Source: Bacillota bacterium
GTDB lineage: Bacteria > Bacillota > Clostridia > Lachnospirales > Lachnospiraceae
NCBI GenBank assembly: GCA_023436225.1
Contig: JAEZKA010000033.1
Span: 123,952 to 187,951, forward strand
Direction of reading: 5' to 3'
Length of the DNA stretch: 64,000 nucleotides
The translations under genes were made by a program, and so were the position numbers. The first letter of the stretch is position 1; every line of letters starts with the position of its first letter. A model generated the notes under the pieces. That model was given only the letters and a program-made list of their open reading frames with translations. It was not told where the DNA came from and ran no database searches. Shown one piece after another: positions 26,771 through 35,782 of this stretch.

Positions 26771-26907
26771 GCTCTTCGATGGAACGAGCACACTAACACC
26801 CCATTCTGCATCTTCGATGCAGCACAAAACCCGGAAGAACAAGAAGTTTGCTCCAATGGGCAAACTTCGCAGCTTCTTCCCAAGGATTTTATATTTTTAA
26901 AATCCTT
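26771..26907 (-). repeat. cluster of hairpins in the gap between DUF2304 and GT4 genes
   Basis: Four hairpins in series: GCTC..GAGC (26771-26789); CTGCATC/GATGCAG (26806-26822), twin of the one at 3764-3780; a nested hairpin with GGAAGAA/TTCTTCC outside and GAAGTTTGC/GCAAACTTC inside (26833-26880); and AAGGATTTT/AAAATCCTT (26883-26907). No long T-run follows on the minus strand. They may be mRNA-processing or partial attenuation sites, or decayed repeat elements. Confidence 0.45.
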
Positions 26908-26915
26908 TCTTCACA

Positions 26916-27308
26916 CTAGCTACTTATTTTCTTACTTAATTGTACGTTTTCCTCTTCCAGCAGCTCCTTCAAATGACTATTCTCAGCGTTTAGCAACGAT
27001 ACCTGCATCGCAAGCTCCTGTACCCGCGCAGTAAGCTCCGCATTTGTTTTATAACAGTTAAAAATTCCATAAGTGGCGAGAATAATCGCAATTGCAAATA
27101 TAATCGATGGAGGATATTCAACAGAGAACAACATCGAAATAAAATAGACTAGCCGTGGTATCATACCGAACAATATGATAATTGCTCCGCCCATAATCCA
27201 AAATAGACTCTGCTTTTCTGTCATTTTACGTACAATACTGGCCCTTCTAGCCAGAAATATCAAGATTACACCTGTGATACATATTAAAATTCGAAGCAAT
27301 ACTGACAT
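26916..27308 (-). CDS. DUF2304 family membrane protein
   Basis: 130 residues. Three TM segments (about 4-21, 33-55, 66-85) are followed by a coiled coil (about 90-128). FWIMGGAIIILFGMIPRLVYFIS and PPSIIFAIAIILATYGIFN fit DUF2304. These small proteins are usually encoded beside DPM1-like glycosyltransferases and probably anchor or assist them, here the enzyme at 24787. GGAGG precedes the ATG, and the gene begins 20 bases after pelG. Confidence 0.83.
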   Translation of the reverse strand: MSVLLRILICITGVILIFLARRASIVRKMTEKQSLFWIMGGAIIILFGMIPRLVYFISMLFSVEYPPSIIFAIAIILATYGIFNCYKTNAELTARVQELAMQVSLLNAENSHLKELLEEENVQLSKKISS

Positions 27309-27328
27309 ATCATCCCTCCTAATCTATC

Positions 27329-28795
27329 TCAATTAATACGGTTAACTGTTTTTCTTTTATATATATTGTATACATCGCTGGGAGGCATATCTCCCGTCAC
27401 CTGCTTGAGAACAGTCCCCCTGCAGAAAATGTGGCTATCCAGATTTTTCTCAATCCACCTCAGTCTGAAATAGGAAAAGGTGAACGCCAGAAAGGAAGCC
27501 GTTGTGAAGCCAATCCCATACCATATGACTGGAAGACGGCTGGCTGCGATAGAGCCAAACAGTGCCACCCCTGCATAGATTAAACCATTCGCCAATGCAC
27601 CTGTTAAATCATCAAAGTAATATAAAAACAACAGCTCGGAATACATCAGATAGGATATGAAATATCCTACTGCCAGTTGGGGATAGATCTCCATAATCAT
27701 TCCGGAAAACCCTATAATCGGAAGTGTAACCACCGCGATTAAGTAAATAATGATCGAAACAATGAACTGAATGTGTACAAGGGAGAAGAGCTGTGAGGAT
27801 AGCCCACGGAACATCCTCTTTTTTGCTTCTTCAATGCTGTCCAGCTTACCACCAATTACTGCTTGTGTATAATCCTGATATCGTTCGTGAAAATGCATCT
27901 CCACCCTTGAAATAAACAGAACACTTGCAGAAATATTTGAAAACATAGCAAGGCAGGAAGCCATATCATAGGGCTGGTTGCAAACATATGTATTACGCAC
28001 CACCAAGTGCCAGGGCTGCGCCCAGAACACAAAATTATGGACAAATAGGCCTAAGGTATATAAGAAGTTGGAGGCGATCAGCTTCCAATACATTCTGAAA
28101 TAGTGAAGGACCTCCCTGTAGTTATGGCTGTTTTTTGGAAAGTAGCGTAGTACATTGGATAGCTCTAAGGAGGCGATCACTAGAAATCCAATGGTTAAAG
28201 CAAGCAGCATGCTGTAGGTAATGGAAAATCCCAGGAGATAGCGAAACAGTATGGATAATAAAAATGACAATATCATGGAACAGATAAAATATAATGAAAT
28301 CTTCTTATACTGCTTCAGGATCGAATTGTACAGCATGGTGGAAAAAGTCAGTGTCAATCCCAAAAAGCCCATATAAGTCGTAAAAACATAATAAATCGGT
28401 ACATGACCAACCACTATTTCATAAAGATAAAATGGTATTGCTAGTATGGAGGAAAGCGTTAGATTCGTGATCGTACCCACGTAAATACATGGTCTGATAT
28501 CCTCATATCGCTGTTCATATATCTTGTCTGTCTGGAATTTTGATAATACTGAGTTAAAGGGAGATGAGGTAAGCAGGGAGAATATAAATATGTATAATAT
28601 ACTACAGGAAAAGAGTTCCCGATCCTGATATCCAACAAGATCAAACCCCAATACCTCATACATAGCTAAAAGACATCCCATTACAACCAGCATCGGTGCT
28701 ATGGTGTATACAAAGCTGTAGCCAATTCCATAAATGGATAACATCACCGTATGTTTTCCAAATATCTTATTTAATTGGATGCCAATTCCAGCCAT
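27329..28795 (-). CDS. pelG: PelG, Pel polysaccharide membrane transporter
   Basis: 488 residues, about 12 TM segments. The N-terminus (MAGIGIQLNKIFGKHTVMLSIYG) and the following short segments match the PelG family, a MOP-superfamily-like protein that with PelD and PelE forms the inner-membrane synthase/export complex. Immediately downstream of pelF, as in described Gram-positive pel operons such as that of Bacillus cereus. AAGGAG lies 11 bases before the ATG. Confidence 0.9.
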   Translation of the reverse strand: MAGIGIQLNKIFGKHTVMLSIYGIGYSFVYTIAPMLVVMGCLLAMYEVLGFDLVGYQDRELFSCSILYIFIFSLLTSSPFNSVLSKFQTDKIYEQRYEDIRPCIYVGTITNLTLSSILAIPFYLYEIVVGHVPIYYVFTTYMGFLGLTLTFSTMLYNSILKQYKKISLYFICSMILSFLLSILFRYLLGFSITYSMLLALTIGFLVIASLELSNVLRYFPKNSHNYREVLHYFRMYWKLIASNFLYTLGLFVHNFVFWAQPWHLVVRNTYVCNQPYDMASCLAMFSNISASVLFISRVEMHFHERYQDYTQAVIGGKLDSIEEAKKRMFRGLSSQLFSLVHIQFIVSIIIYLIAVVTLPIIGFSGMIMEIYPQLAVGYFISYLMYSELLFLYYFDDLTGALANGLIYAGVALFGSIAASRLPVIWYGIGFTTASFLAFTFSYFRLRWIEKNLDSHIFCRGTVLKQVTGDMPPSDVYNIYKRKTVNRIN

Positions 28796-28825
28796 CGCTC
28801 TTGATCTCCTTATTTATTACTTACT

Positions 28826-30292
28826 TCAATTTTTATCCAAAGGCTCGAAGACTTCCTTGGTATACGCGACCTCACTCAGCTGCGCTAAGGTTCTATAGAT
28901 TTTTCGATAGGTCTCCTCCATATACATGCTCCGATACTTATGCATGAGGCGCTGATACCCATTTTGTCCCATCTGTTTGGTAAGCACCGGATCATTCGCT
29001 AATTTTACAATTGCATTCGAAATCTCTGAAATGTTCATAACCGGCACAATAATACCTGCTTCCTTAAAGGAATCATTCTCACCATAAATCAATCCTGAGC
29101 AATTTCCCACATTCGTGGCGATACAAGGCTTCTTAGCAGCAAAGCTCTCAAGAATGGTAAGTGGCTGACCCTCGCTAATGCTGGTTAAAAGAGTCATATC
29201 CATCTTACCGATATATTCTACCGTTCGTATACTCCCAGTAAAAACAATATTTTCAGCATGCAGGGCTTTTACTAAGTCCCGGCAGTCCTTGGCATACTCC
29301 GGATTCTCATCCTCAGGTCCCATGATCCAAAGCTTCAGTCTTGGTTGTCGCTCATGCGCATAGTAAAATGCATTAATCATGGTTTTAACATCCTTGATTG
29401 GTGCAACACGAATAATTGCACCAATATTAATGAACGGATCATTCGGATCCTTTCCCGGAATATCTTCAAAATCTTCGGTATGAATACCGTTTGGCGTGAC
29501 GATCGCCTTTTCGCTGGGACATCCCAGCTCGATTTGGAGAGACCTTGCCTCTTCAAACAACGAGGTTACAAGATCCGCAAAATAATAAGCACATTTACTC
29601 ATCTTACGAAATTGTTCGATCCAGATGGTTTTATAGATTCCCTGAACCCACTTCGCTTTAATAATCTCTTCCTCGCGTTCACGGGTATAGATTCCATGCT
29701 CGCTGATTAGTAATTTGGCATCCGGGTATAAGGTAAGTGCTTTACTTCCGATCATTCCTGCATAACCTGTCGATACACAATGGTAAACATCCGCCTTAGG
29801 CGGCATACATTTCAGTGCAAAGAAAAGCGGCAGATAGATAGAACGCAGAGTCCACAAAAAATCCGAGAAGGTAATTTCAGAGAATCGAAGAATATAATAA
29901 TTCTTAGCGATCTCCAGAAATTCCGGACTCATCAGTATTTGATTAATTGAGATATTCTTTCTGTTAAATATATGGAATACCGTAATCCAATCCACTTCCT
30001 CACCAAAGATCAAACTACGTAGCGCATCTACTTCTTTCTTCTTCAGGTGTACGCGGTTTCTCTGATTCCGGTTCGTTCCAATCCAATCTACATCCTGTAA
30101 ATAGACCTCATGAACTACTGTCAGATTATCCGGTAGCTCATATGCGAATTTACCACTTATGCTTCTGTCTGCAACGATTGCAATTAACTGGAATTCTATA
30201 TTCGGAAATAATTGAATCATACTATGTATCCAGCTGGATACTCCTCCAATAACATAGGGATAACAGCCTTCCGCTATCATACATACCTTCAT
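28826..30292 (-). CDS. pelF: PelF, Pel glycosyltransferase
   Basis: 488 residues, the usual length of PelF. MKVCMIAEGCYPYVIGGVSSW at the start is the PelF family signature, and the C-terminal half has IGAIIRVAPIKDVKTMI, LWIMGPEDENPEY and MDMTLLTSISEGQPLTILES (GT4 donor site). Known PelF proteins use UDP-GlcNAc/GalNAc-type donors to polymerise the cationic Pel glycan in the cytoplasm. AGGAGG precedes the ATG. Encoded between the PelA-deacetylase-like gene and pelG. Confidence 0.93.
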   Translation of the reverse strand: MKVCMIAEGCYPYVIGGVSSWIHSMIQLFPNIEFQLIAIVADRSISGKFAYELPDNLTVVHEVYLQDVDWIGTNRNQRNRVHLKKKEVDALRSLIFGEEVDWITVFHIFNRKNISINQILMSPEFLEIAKNYYILRFSEITFSDFLWTLRSIYLPLFFALKCMPPKADVYHCVSTGYAGMIGSKALTLYPDAKLLISEHGIYTREREEEIIKAKWVQGIYKTIWIEQFRKMSKCAYYFADLVTSLFEEARSLQIELGCPSEKAIVTPNGIHTEDFEDIPGKDPNDPFINIGAIIRVAPIKDVKTMINAFYYAHERQPRLKLWIMGPEDENPEYAKDCRDLVKALHAENIVFTGSIRTVEYIGKMDMTLLTSISEGQPLTILESFAAKKPCIATNVGNCSGLIYGENDSFKEAGIIVPVMNISEISNAIVKLANDPVLTKQMGQNGYQRLMHKYRSMYMEETYRKIYRTLAQLSEVAYTKEVFEPLDKN

Positions 30293-30393
30293 ACTATTCC
30301 TCCCTGTTACACCTTCGATTTATAAACGAATATACATGCTAAAAAGAACCGAGTAGCCGCACAAACTTGCCAAATGAAAACTTATTTTTCATC

Positions 30394-32280
30394 CTATCGC
30401 AAGGATGGCTTTGAGGGGATTAACTTACCGTTCTTTGGTTTGCCCAGAACATTTTCTTCGATCATACGTATATGTACCTTCGCATCCAAGGCCTTAATCA
30501 AGTAGGAATCATCTGTAATTTTCTCTATTGTTCCATTCTCTATCAACGCAATCCTTCTGCTGCCAATACGAAGTATGAAATAAGCTTCTTCCTCAAAGTT
30601 ATCAATATCGATATCGATATCACTCCCATCCCATTGATATGAATAATCCAGTGCCAAAAATCGCCTGACACGCTTCTCCATCTCATAAATGGTTATCATA
30701 TCCAGCTTCGAATAATCATGAAAATAGGTATCCCCCTTCGACCATCTTAGACTTAGGTTGTTCCATTCATCCATACTACCCTCCGGATAGATCACTCGCA
30801 TGATATCTACCTTCTCGTTGCACATGCCAAGTGCATTTTCCACACAAATCATCTTAAGGTCATCCATGGTCTCATGCTGGTAGCCATCCATATTAAATTT
30901 TACCGATATCGTGTGATCCTTGAAATATTCAATCAGCTTGTCCCCCTCCATGTAATCGGACATAATAAGACTGATACTCTTAAAAATCTCTTGATCCAGG
31001 CAGCTTTCCACTTCGGCCATACCAAAATCCGCAGTATACAATGCTGTAAATTCATATTTCGGAAGATACTTGTCGAAGAATACTTCATCCTCAGCGAGTA
31101 TTTCCATCAACCCTAAATCCGATACTTGTCCTAAGGAAAGGCCCATATCACCGGGTAGCTTCCTGATTTCCCTCAGGTAGAATTCGATAAAGTCACCTCT
31201 CGCACCAATCCCATCCTGATAATCAAGCTGCGGGGACATAAAAAAGCTATAGGAAGCTCCGTAATTTTTTAATATCTGAATAATATTAGGCCATAGTAAA
31301 TCTCTTGCTACTGCCTCCGAGCTCCTACTGTAAAGCCGCTGCATTCTCTCCTCATTCTCCTTGGACAGATAAGGATAATTAACTAAGGAAATTGTCTGGG
31401 CATTAACAATCGGATACAAATAGCAATCACTTTCATGAGCCATGAAGCCATTTAGAACACCGAGTATGGATGATCCGCCAAAAATATCACTATTAACCAC
31501 AAATACAAAGGCCTTCCCTGTCTTAGTCCTCCATAGAAGCGGAGGCAGCTCCTCGTCTTTAATTCCAAGCTTGTCCTGATCCTCAAGCAAACCAACTGCA
31601 TATACCTCATAGCCTGCTGCAAGGGAATAGTATGGTAGACTAACTACCGTATCATCCTCTTCTCCATAAAAATCTCCCTTACCATAGGTCCGTTCATTAT
31701 TGATCATAAAGCCGGAGAAGATCTTTATACCGTCCGCATATATTTGCGCCTTTACACTGACGCTGATACCGAAAAAAGCGGCCAACCTCTTATGCGATGT
31801 AATTTCCCGGTAATCAGGAGGTTGGGTGAAAATCATGGTTTTACCAAGGTCTGCATAGGAATATAGTAAATCACAGGACTGGAGGGTAACCCGATAATCA
31901 CCAAATAAGATCACCTCGTATCCGGAAATCTCACCAACCTCAGGCATAGTGGTATAAGTTTTATAAAGATATTTATGGTAGACACACCATTCCTCCAGAA
32001 TGCTTGCAGTCCCATCCTCTGCCCCACCCGATAGAATAGCTACCCGCTTCTTCTGCTTCATGGGAATGGAAGAGGTTCCCCATGTGTCTTCGACATAGTT
32101 ATCCAAATTTAAATTCTCTACGGTCAGGGAATCCCTCTGTCCAAAATAGGTTCTTTCCTCAGCCCGAATATTCGTGGAGGTATCAGATAGAATATTGGAG
32201 GATACACCAACAAACATGAACATGACAAAGACCATGAAAATCAATATAAAAGCAGTAAAATAATTCCTAATTGAAATCAT
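30394..32280 (-). CDS. PelA deacetylase-domain-like protein (DUF2194-like)
   Basis: 628 residues. One N-terminal TM anchor (about 8-30), then an extracytoplasmic portion. The first part (about 75-300) has a DUF2194/glutamine-amidotransferase-like alternation (VAILSGGAEDG, VILFGDYRV, VFVVNSDIFGG). The second part (about 300-560) contains a polysaccharide-deacetylase-like domain (SYSFFMSPQLDYQDGIGARGDF, MGLSLGQVSDLG). Position between pelE and pelF matches the deacetylase gene of Gram-positive pel clusters. Canonical metal-binding histidines of the deacetylase are not obvious to me, so activity is uncertain. Confidence 0.75.
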   Translation of the reverse strand: MISIRNYFTAFILIFMVFVMFMFVGVSSNILSDTSTNIRAEERTYFGQRDSLTVENLNLDNYVEDTWGTSSIPMKQKKRVAILSGGAEDGTASILEEWCVYHKYLYKTYTTMPEVGEISGYEVILFGDYRVTLQSCDLLYSYADLGKTMIFTQPPDYREITSHKRLAAFFGISVSVKAQIYADGIKIFSGFMINNERTYGKGDFYGEEDDTVVSLPYYSLAAGYEVYAVGLLEDQDKLGIKDEELPPLLWRTKTGKAFVFVVNSDIFGGSSILGVLNGFMAHESDCYLYPIVNAQTISLVNYPYLSKENEERMQRLYSRSSEAVARDLLWPNIIQILKNYGASYSFFMSPQLDYQDGIGARGDFIEFYLREIRKLPGDMGLSLGQVSDLGLMEILAEDEVFFDKYLPKYEFTALYTADFGMAEVESCLDQEIFKSISLIMSDYMEGDKLIEYFKDHTISVKFNMDGYQHETMDDLKMICVENALGMCNEKVDIMRVIYPEGSMDEWNNLSLRWSKGDTYFHDYSKLDMITIYEMEKRVRRFLALDYSYQWDGSDIDIDIDNFEEEAYFILRIGSRRIALIENGTIEKITDDSYLIKALDAKVHIRMIEENVLGKPKNGKLIPSKPSLR

Positions 32281-32350
32281 AATGCGTCATCTTCCATTCC
32301 CTTAAATTATATAGAGCCGTGTGATTACATTTATTTCACACTAATCCTGC

Positions 32351-32386
32351 ATGCTGCCAAGATACCGCGAATTTAGGCGGCAGCAT
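32351..32386 (-). repeat. stem-loop related to the 2919 and 57486 elements
   Basis: Read on the minus strand: ATGCTGCC and GGCAGCAT form an 8-bp stem (32386-32379 with 32358-32351), and the interior carries ATTCGCGG as in the copy at 2919. It lies between pelE and the deacetylase gene, 70 bases before the latter. Next to it, TTGAAA/TTTCAA (32397-32421) forms a second small hairpin at the end of pelE. Confidence 0.45.
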
Positions 32387-32421
32387 AAATTTGCCGATTG
32401 AAATATCTAGGATTTTTCAAT

Positions 32422-33330
32422 CTAATCATAAAGACGAAAAAGATTAATCACCTCATCATCAACAAGGATGTCGCTATCCTTTAATTCCTTCAGACATTCA
32501 AAGAAAGCAGAATTATTATGTTGATCATAGAGTAAATGCAATTTGGCCTTGTAGGTATCCAGCTTACCCGGCCGATACTGACAAGCCCTCACCACCCATT
32601 TATCCGCCATGTTATAGTCCTTAATAGCAATGAAAAGATCCGTAATTAACAGATAATGTGAGGCTGTCATGTACCAAAGATTATACTTAAATAAATTTTC
32701 TGTAACCTGATCCAAGGTATAAATATAGGCTTCTTGTTCGACACTGGTCATTATATTCAGCGATAGAATCTCAACCAGATAATCAAAGGTAAGCAGGTTC
32801 ATCTCTACGTCCTCTGGTATTTTCTTCATATTCTCCAACATAGCCTGCGCTGTGGAACGGAATTCCGAAAGTGCATCCAAAATAGCGGATGCAGCGTAAT
32901 GAGAGGTCTCGGTATCTCTACTGTTCATGGCTACCGCGATACTTGCAACCGTCTTTCTTGCATTATTTCGCAAGGTATCCAGTAGCAGCCTGCGCAGATT
33001 TGCCGTATCTGTCACAGCCATGGCATCCTGTATCGGTACATAATTCATTTCTGTCTCCTGGTCAGGAGGCAGGATCATTTTCTCGCGATCCTGGCTAAAG
33101 CTAATATCACTCATATCCACTGTTTTTTTGCGATTTAAGAAGCTGATGAATATACCAATCAGTATGTACAAAGCTCCCATCACTGGGACTATAAATATAA
33201 ACCATGCCAGCTGCAGCATAGTACTCCGTCTATACTTTCTTTGAATGAAAGCTAAAGTAAATACGATCAGTACCATCAACAGATTTATGATACAAATCAG
33301 CATTACAGGCCAAAGTCCTGTTGTATCCAT
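32422..33330 (-). CDS. pelE: PelE-like membrane protein
   Basis: 302 residues. Two N-terminal TM helices (about 8-28 and 40-65) are followed by a soluble, helical, TPR-like cytoplasmic domain to the C-terminus. This is the architecture of PelE, which bridges PelD to the Pel membrane complex. Sequence similarity to characterised PelE is weak by eye; order (pelD, this gene, deacetylase, pelF, pelG) is the main support. GGAAGG precedes the ATG. Confidence 0.75.
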   Translation of the reverse strand: MDTTGLWPVMLICIINLLMVLIVFTLAFIQRKYRRSTMLQLAWFIFIVPVMGALYILIGIFISFLNRKKTVDMSDISFSQDREKMILPPDQETEMNYVPIQDAMAVTDTANLRRLLLDTLRNNARKTVASIAVAMNSRDTETSHYAASAILDALSEFRSTAQAMLENMKKIPEDVEMNLLTFDYLVEILSLNIMTSVEQEAYIYTLDQVTENLFKYNLWYMTASHYLLITDLFIAIKDYNMADKWVVRACQYRPGKLDTYKAKLHLLYDQHNNSAFFECLKELKDSDILVDDEVINLFRLYD

Positions 33331-33406
33331 ATCAATTTACCTTCCTAATAAACAGCTTCGCCTTTCCGATTACCACCTATTTCTTACCGAGCATAATGAC
33401 TAATCA

Positions 33407-35581
33407 CTATAGACTCCCAAGTGAAGTCTTAATATTCATCTCTTCCAGACGCCTTCTAACACTGATAGCTTCCTGCTCATTGGTATTGGTAAGCAATACG
33501 GCCAGACAGTCACCTTGAATGGCACCAATATAATCGGTATCTCGAAGAACCTGACGAATCTTATCATTTAGTTCCTTCCGTGATAAGTTATCACTACTAA
33601 CGAAGAACATACTGGCTTCTGCATAGCCCTTTCTTTCCGCATTCTTATAAATATCCACCATTCTCCCAAATTCGGCTTCTCTGAGAATCGTTGTATCGGG
33701 AAGAATCCTTCGATAAGCCAAAGCTTCAAGATAATTCGCATCCTTAACAACCGCAGAATAGACTAGGGCACCTACCACTGTCAGTAGATTCGCTTGGTAT
33801 AGGGTCATCTGCTCATATGGGATATCCCATAGAAAAATAATAATTCTCATATTATTATTCTCATCAAATAAAGCACTTGCCATCATTGGCAGATTGCTTT
33901 CCAGAGACCGATTGATATATACCTGCTTACTTGCCAGAATATCAAAAATCATCCTATAATTCTTCATTCGAATCGATTTACCAAGTGACCGGGAACATTC
34001 GCTGGAAGCGGACGCCAGACGGCAATGTTCTACATCTGACACCAGATAGATAGAGACATCCTTAACCTCCATTATTTCAGATAGTATGTCCAGTGCCGCA
34101 AATAGAACTTCTCCAGAATCAGCCTTCTCCAGCTTAGAGGTAATCTCGTAGATACGGCCGATGCTTTCCGTAGTGCTGATTAGCTTTTCTGCATAATAAT
34201 TTTTTATCTTTGTATTGCTGTGATTAATAACTGCTATATCATTCATCCGCTCTGATAGAAAATCAATTTTCTCATTCTTATCTGTCTCCATCTCACGGAA
34301 GGTATCCTTTAAATGTCCTACCGTCAGTCCGACAACAAATAACTGGGCGATCCAGATATAGGTATTGATATTAATCAATAAATAAAAACCGGACGAGGTA
34401 TAGAGCTGCCTGAAGCAATATCCGGCCACACTAAGCAGGGAAGAAAAAATAGCCTGTTGCCTGCCATGTATCACCGCAAATAATAGCACATATAACAAGT
34501 AGAAATTGATGCCACTAAAATAGGTACTACCTACCGCTCGATTATTCAACATAAAAACCGGAATAAAGAAAGCGATACTTTCCAGGAAAGGAACTGCTTT
34601 CCAAAACAAACGAAGAACCCGGTATCCGGATCGAATTCGTTCCTGCTTCTCGTCCTCATATAAAAACAGATTCTTATGACTGTTGATATATGATATCATT
34701 TGGGGAATGGTATCCTGGTAACTATTCTTAACCTTGAATGGAAATTCCTCGCAGAATCTCGCATTGGATAATACCACCCTATGCTTAAGACCAATCGTTT
34801 GATCCACTATTTCAATAGGGTGCGTATAGCTCTCCTGAATTAACTGAGCAACGGCATCCTCGGTTACTTCTTCCATCGATGAGATATGATAAATGGAATG
34901 CTTTCTTTCCGGTGCTTTAACCAGCAGGTATAGCGCTTCTATGGCATCCTTCACATACAAAGCAGACAGAACTTTTTTGGCATTTACCTTCAGACGTCCG
35001 GTTACCAGCGCTTTCACACACATTTCAGAAAAGATATCGGTACAATCCTCCCTATCCATAGGAAGCCCATACATCTGCGCAATTCTTGCAACCGTAACCT
35101 CCATCCGCGTCGTTTGATCATAATGCATTGCCAGATTCTCTCCTTGGGAGATTGTCATTCCCTCAAAACTGTATGGTGAGACCGGCATATTCTCTTTGAT
35201 ATCAACAATGTATTCATCCTCATAGACTTTATCAGAGGATACATAAACAAAATGCTTCACCCCCAACATAGCACTGCACATCAACAGATTACTAAGTCCT
35301 GTTATGTAATGCAGGGATTCCTCTTTTGCTTTATCCTCTTCCCATTGGTTTAAAGTATCATATGCCCCGGTATAAAGGACGACATCAGGATTGCAGCTAC
35401 TTATAATCTCCTTTATACTCTCGCTATCATATCGGAATTGATACTGCTCAAATACATGCATCGGTTTCATACGTTTTTTACTGTTGGTTAGCATATAAAT
35501 TCGCCAGTTTTCCTTATTGAACTTGTGAATCAATTCATTGGTAAAAGTACAGTAACTTCCAATTATCAGGATGCTGCTCAT
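33407..35581 (-). CDS. pelD: PelD-like c-di-GMP receptor with N-terminal SDR/epimerase-like domain
   Basis: 724 residues. Residues 1 to about 290 resemble a sugar-nucleotide epimerase (SDR), but the glycine-rich loop is altered (GSYCTFT) and the YxxxK motif reads Y137-SFE-G141, so it is probably inactive. TM helices lie at about 325-425, a coiled coil at about 430-480, GAF at about 485-615 and a degenerate GGDEF at about 630-720. The GGDEF site is QGDCL (689-693), which cannot support cyclase activity, while the I-site RDTD (680-683) is at the canonical five-residue spacing. PelD is known to bind c-di-GMP there and activate Pel synthesis. First gene of the operon; AGGAG precedes the ATG. Confidence 0.88.
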   Translation of the reverse strand: MSSILIIGSYCTFTNELIHKFNKENWRIYMLTNSKKRMKPMHVFEQYQFRYDSESIKEIISSCNPDVVLYTGAYDTLNQWEEDKAKEESLHYITGLSNLLMCSAMLGVKHFVYVSSDKVYEDEYIVDIKENMPVSPYSFEGMTISQGENLAMHYDQTTRMEVTVARIAQMYGLPMDREDCTDIFSEMCVKALVTGRLKVNAKKVLSALYVKDAIEALYLLVKAPERKHSIYHISSMEEVTEDAVAQLIQESYTHPIEIVDQTIGLKHRVVLSNARFCEEFPFKVKNSYQDTIPQMISYINSHKNLFLYEDEKQERIRSGYRVLRLFWKAVPFLESIAFFIPVFMLNNRAVGSTYFSGINFYLLYVLLFAVIHGRQQAIFSSLLSVAGYCFRQLYTSSGFYLLININTYIWIAQLFVVGLTVGHLKDTFREMETDKNEKIDFLSERMNDIAVINHSNTKIKNYYAEKLISTTESIGRIYEITSKLEKADSGEVLFAALDILSEIMEVKDVSIYLVSDVEHCRLASASSECSRSLGKSIRMKNYRMIFDILASKQVYINRSLESNLPMMASALFDENNNMRIIIFLWDIPYEQMTLYQANLLTVVGALVYSAVVKDANYLEALAYRRILPDTTILREAEFGRMVDIYKNAERKGYAEASMFFVSSDNLSRKELNDKIRQVLRDTDYIGAIQGDCLAVLLTNTNEQEAISVRRRLEEMNIKTSLGSL

Positions 35582-35625
35582 ATTATCACTCCTACCAACT
35601 GCTTACAATATTTTCCATATGCATT

Positions 35626-35654
35626 ACTATAATACAAAATATATTAAGTTTCAA
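35626..35654 (-). promoter_or_regulatory. pel operon promoter
   Basis: On the minus strand TTGAAA (35654-35649), 17 bases, TATAGT (35631-35626), about 45 bases before pelD. A close match to the sigma-A consensus. No riboswitch is visible in this leader. Confidence 0.65.
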
Positions 35655-35705
35655 GCATAAAACTTAAAATATCTAACAGATATTCATTACATTATTTGTC
35701 TGCGA

Positions 35706-35734
35706 TTGACAATTCCATATTAAGGGGTTAATAT
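35706..35734 (+). promoter_or_regulatory. promoter of the DivIVA-like/CotH gene pair
   Basis: TTGACA (35706-35711), 17 bases, TAATAT (35729-35734), about 48 bases before the DivIVA-like gene. It is back to back with the pel promoter, 52 bases apart. Confidence 0.75.
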
Positions 35735-35782
35735 GGTAAGGGAAATATTGTAATTTCTATTAATGGCGAGGGGACTGATATT

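Noticed and set aside
26701..26883. Cys-rich 60-residue open frame on the minus strand
   Set aside because: It overlaps the GT4 start and runs through the palindromic gap; the cysteines come from hairpin sequence and no ribosome binding site is present.
35582..35782. A second c-di-GMP riboswitch in front of pelD
   Set aside because: The GGCAAAC and GACGCAAAGCC signatures are absent; only plain promoters are seen.
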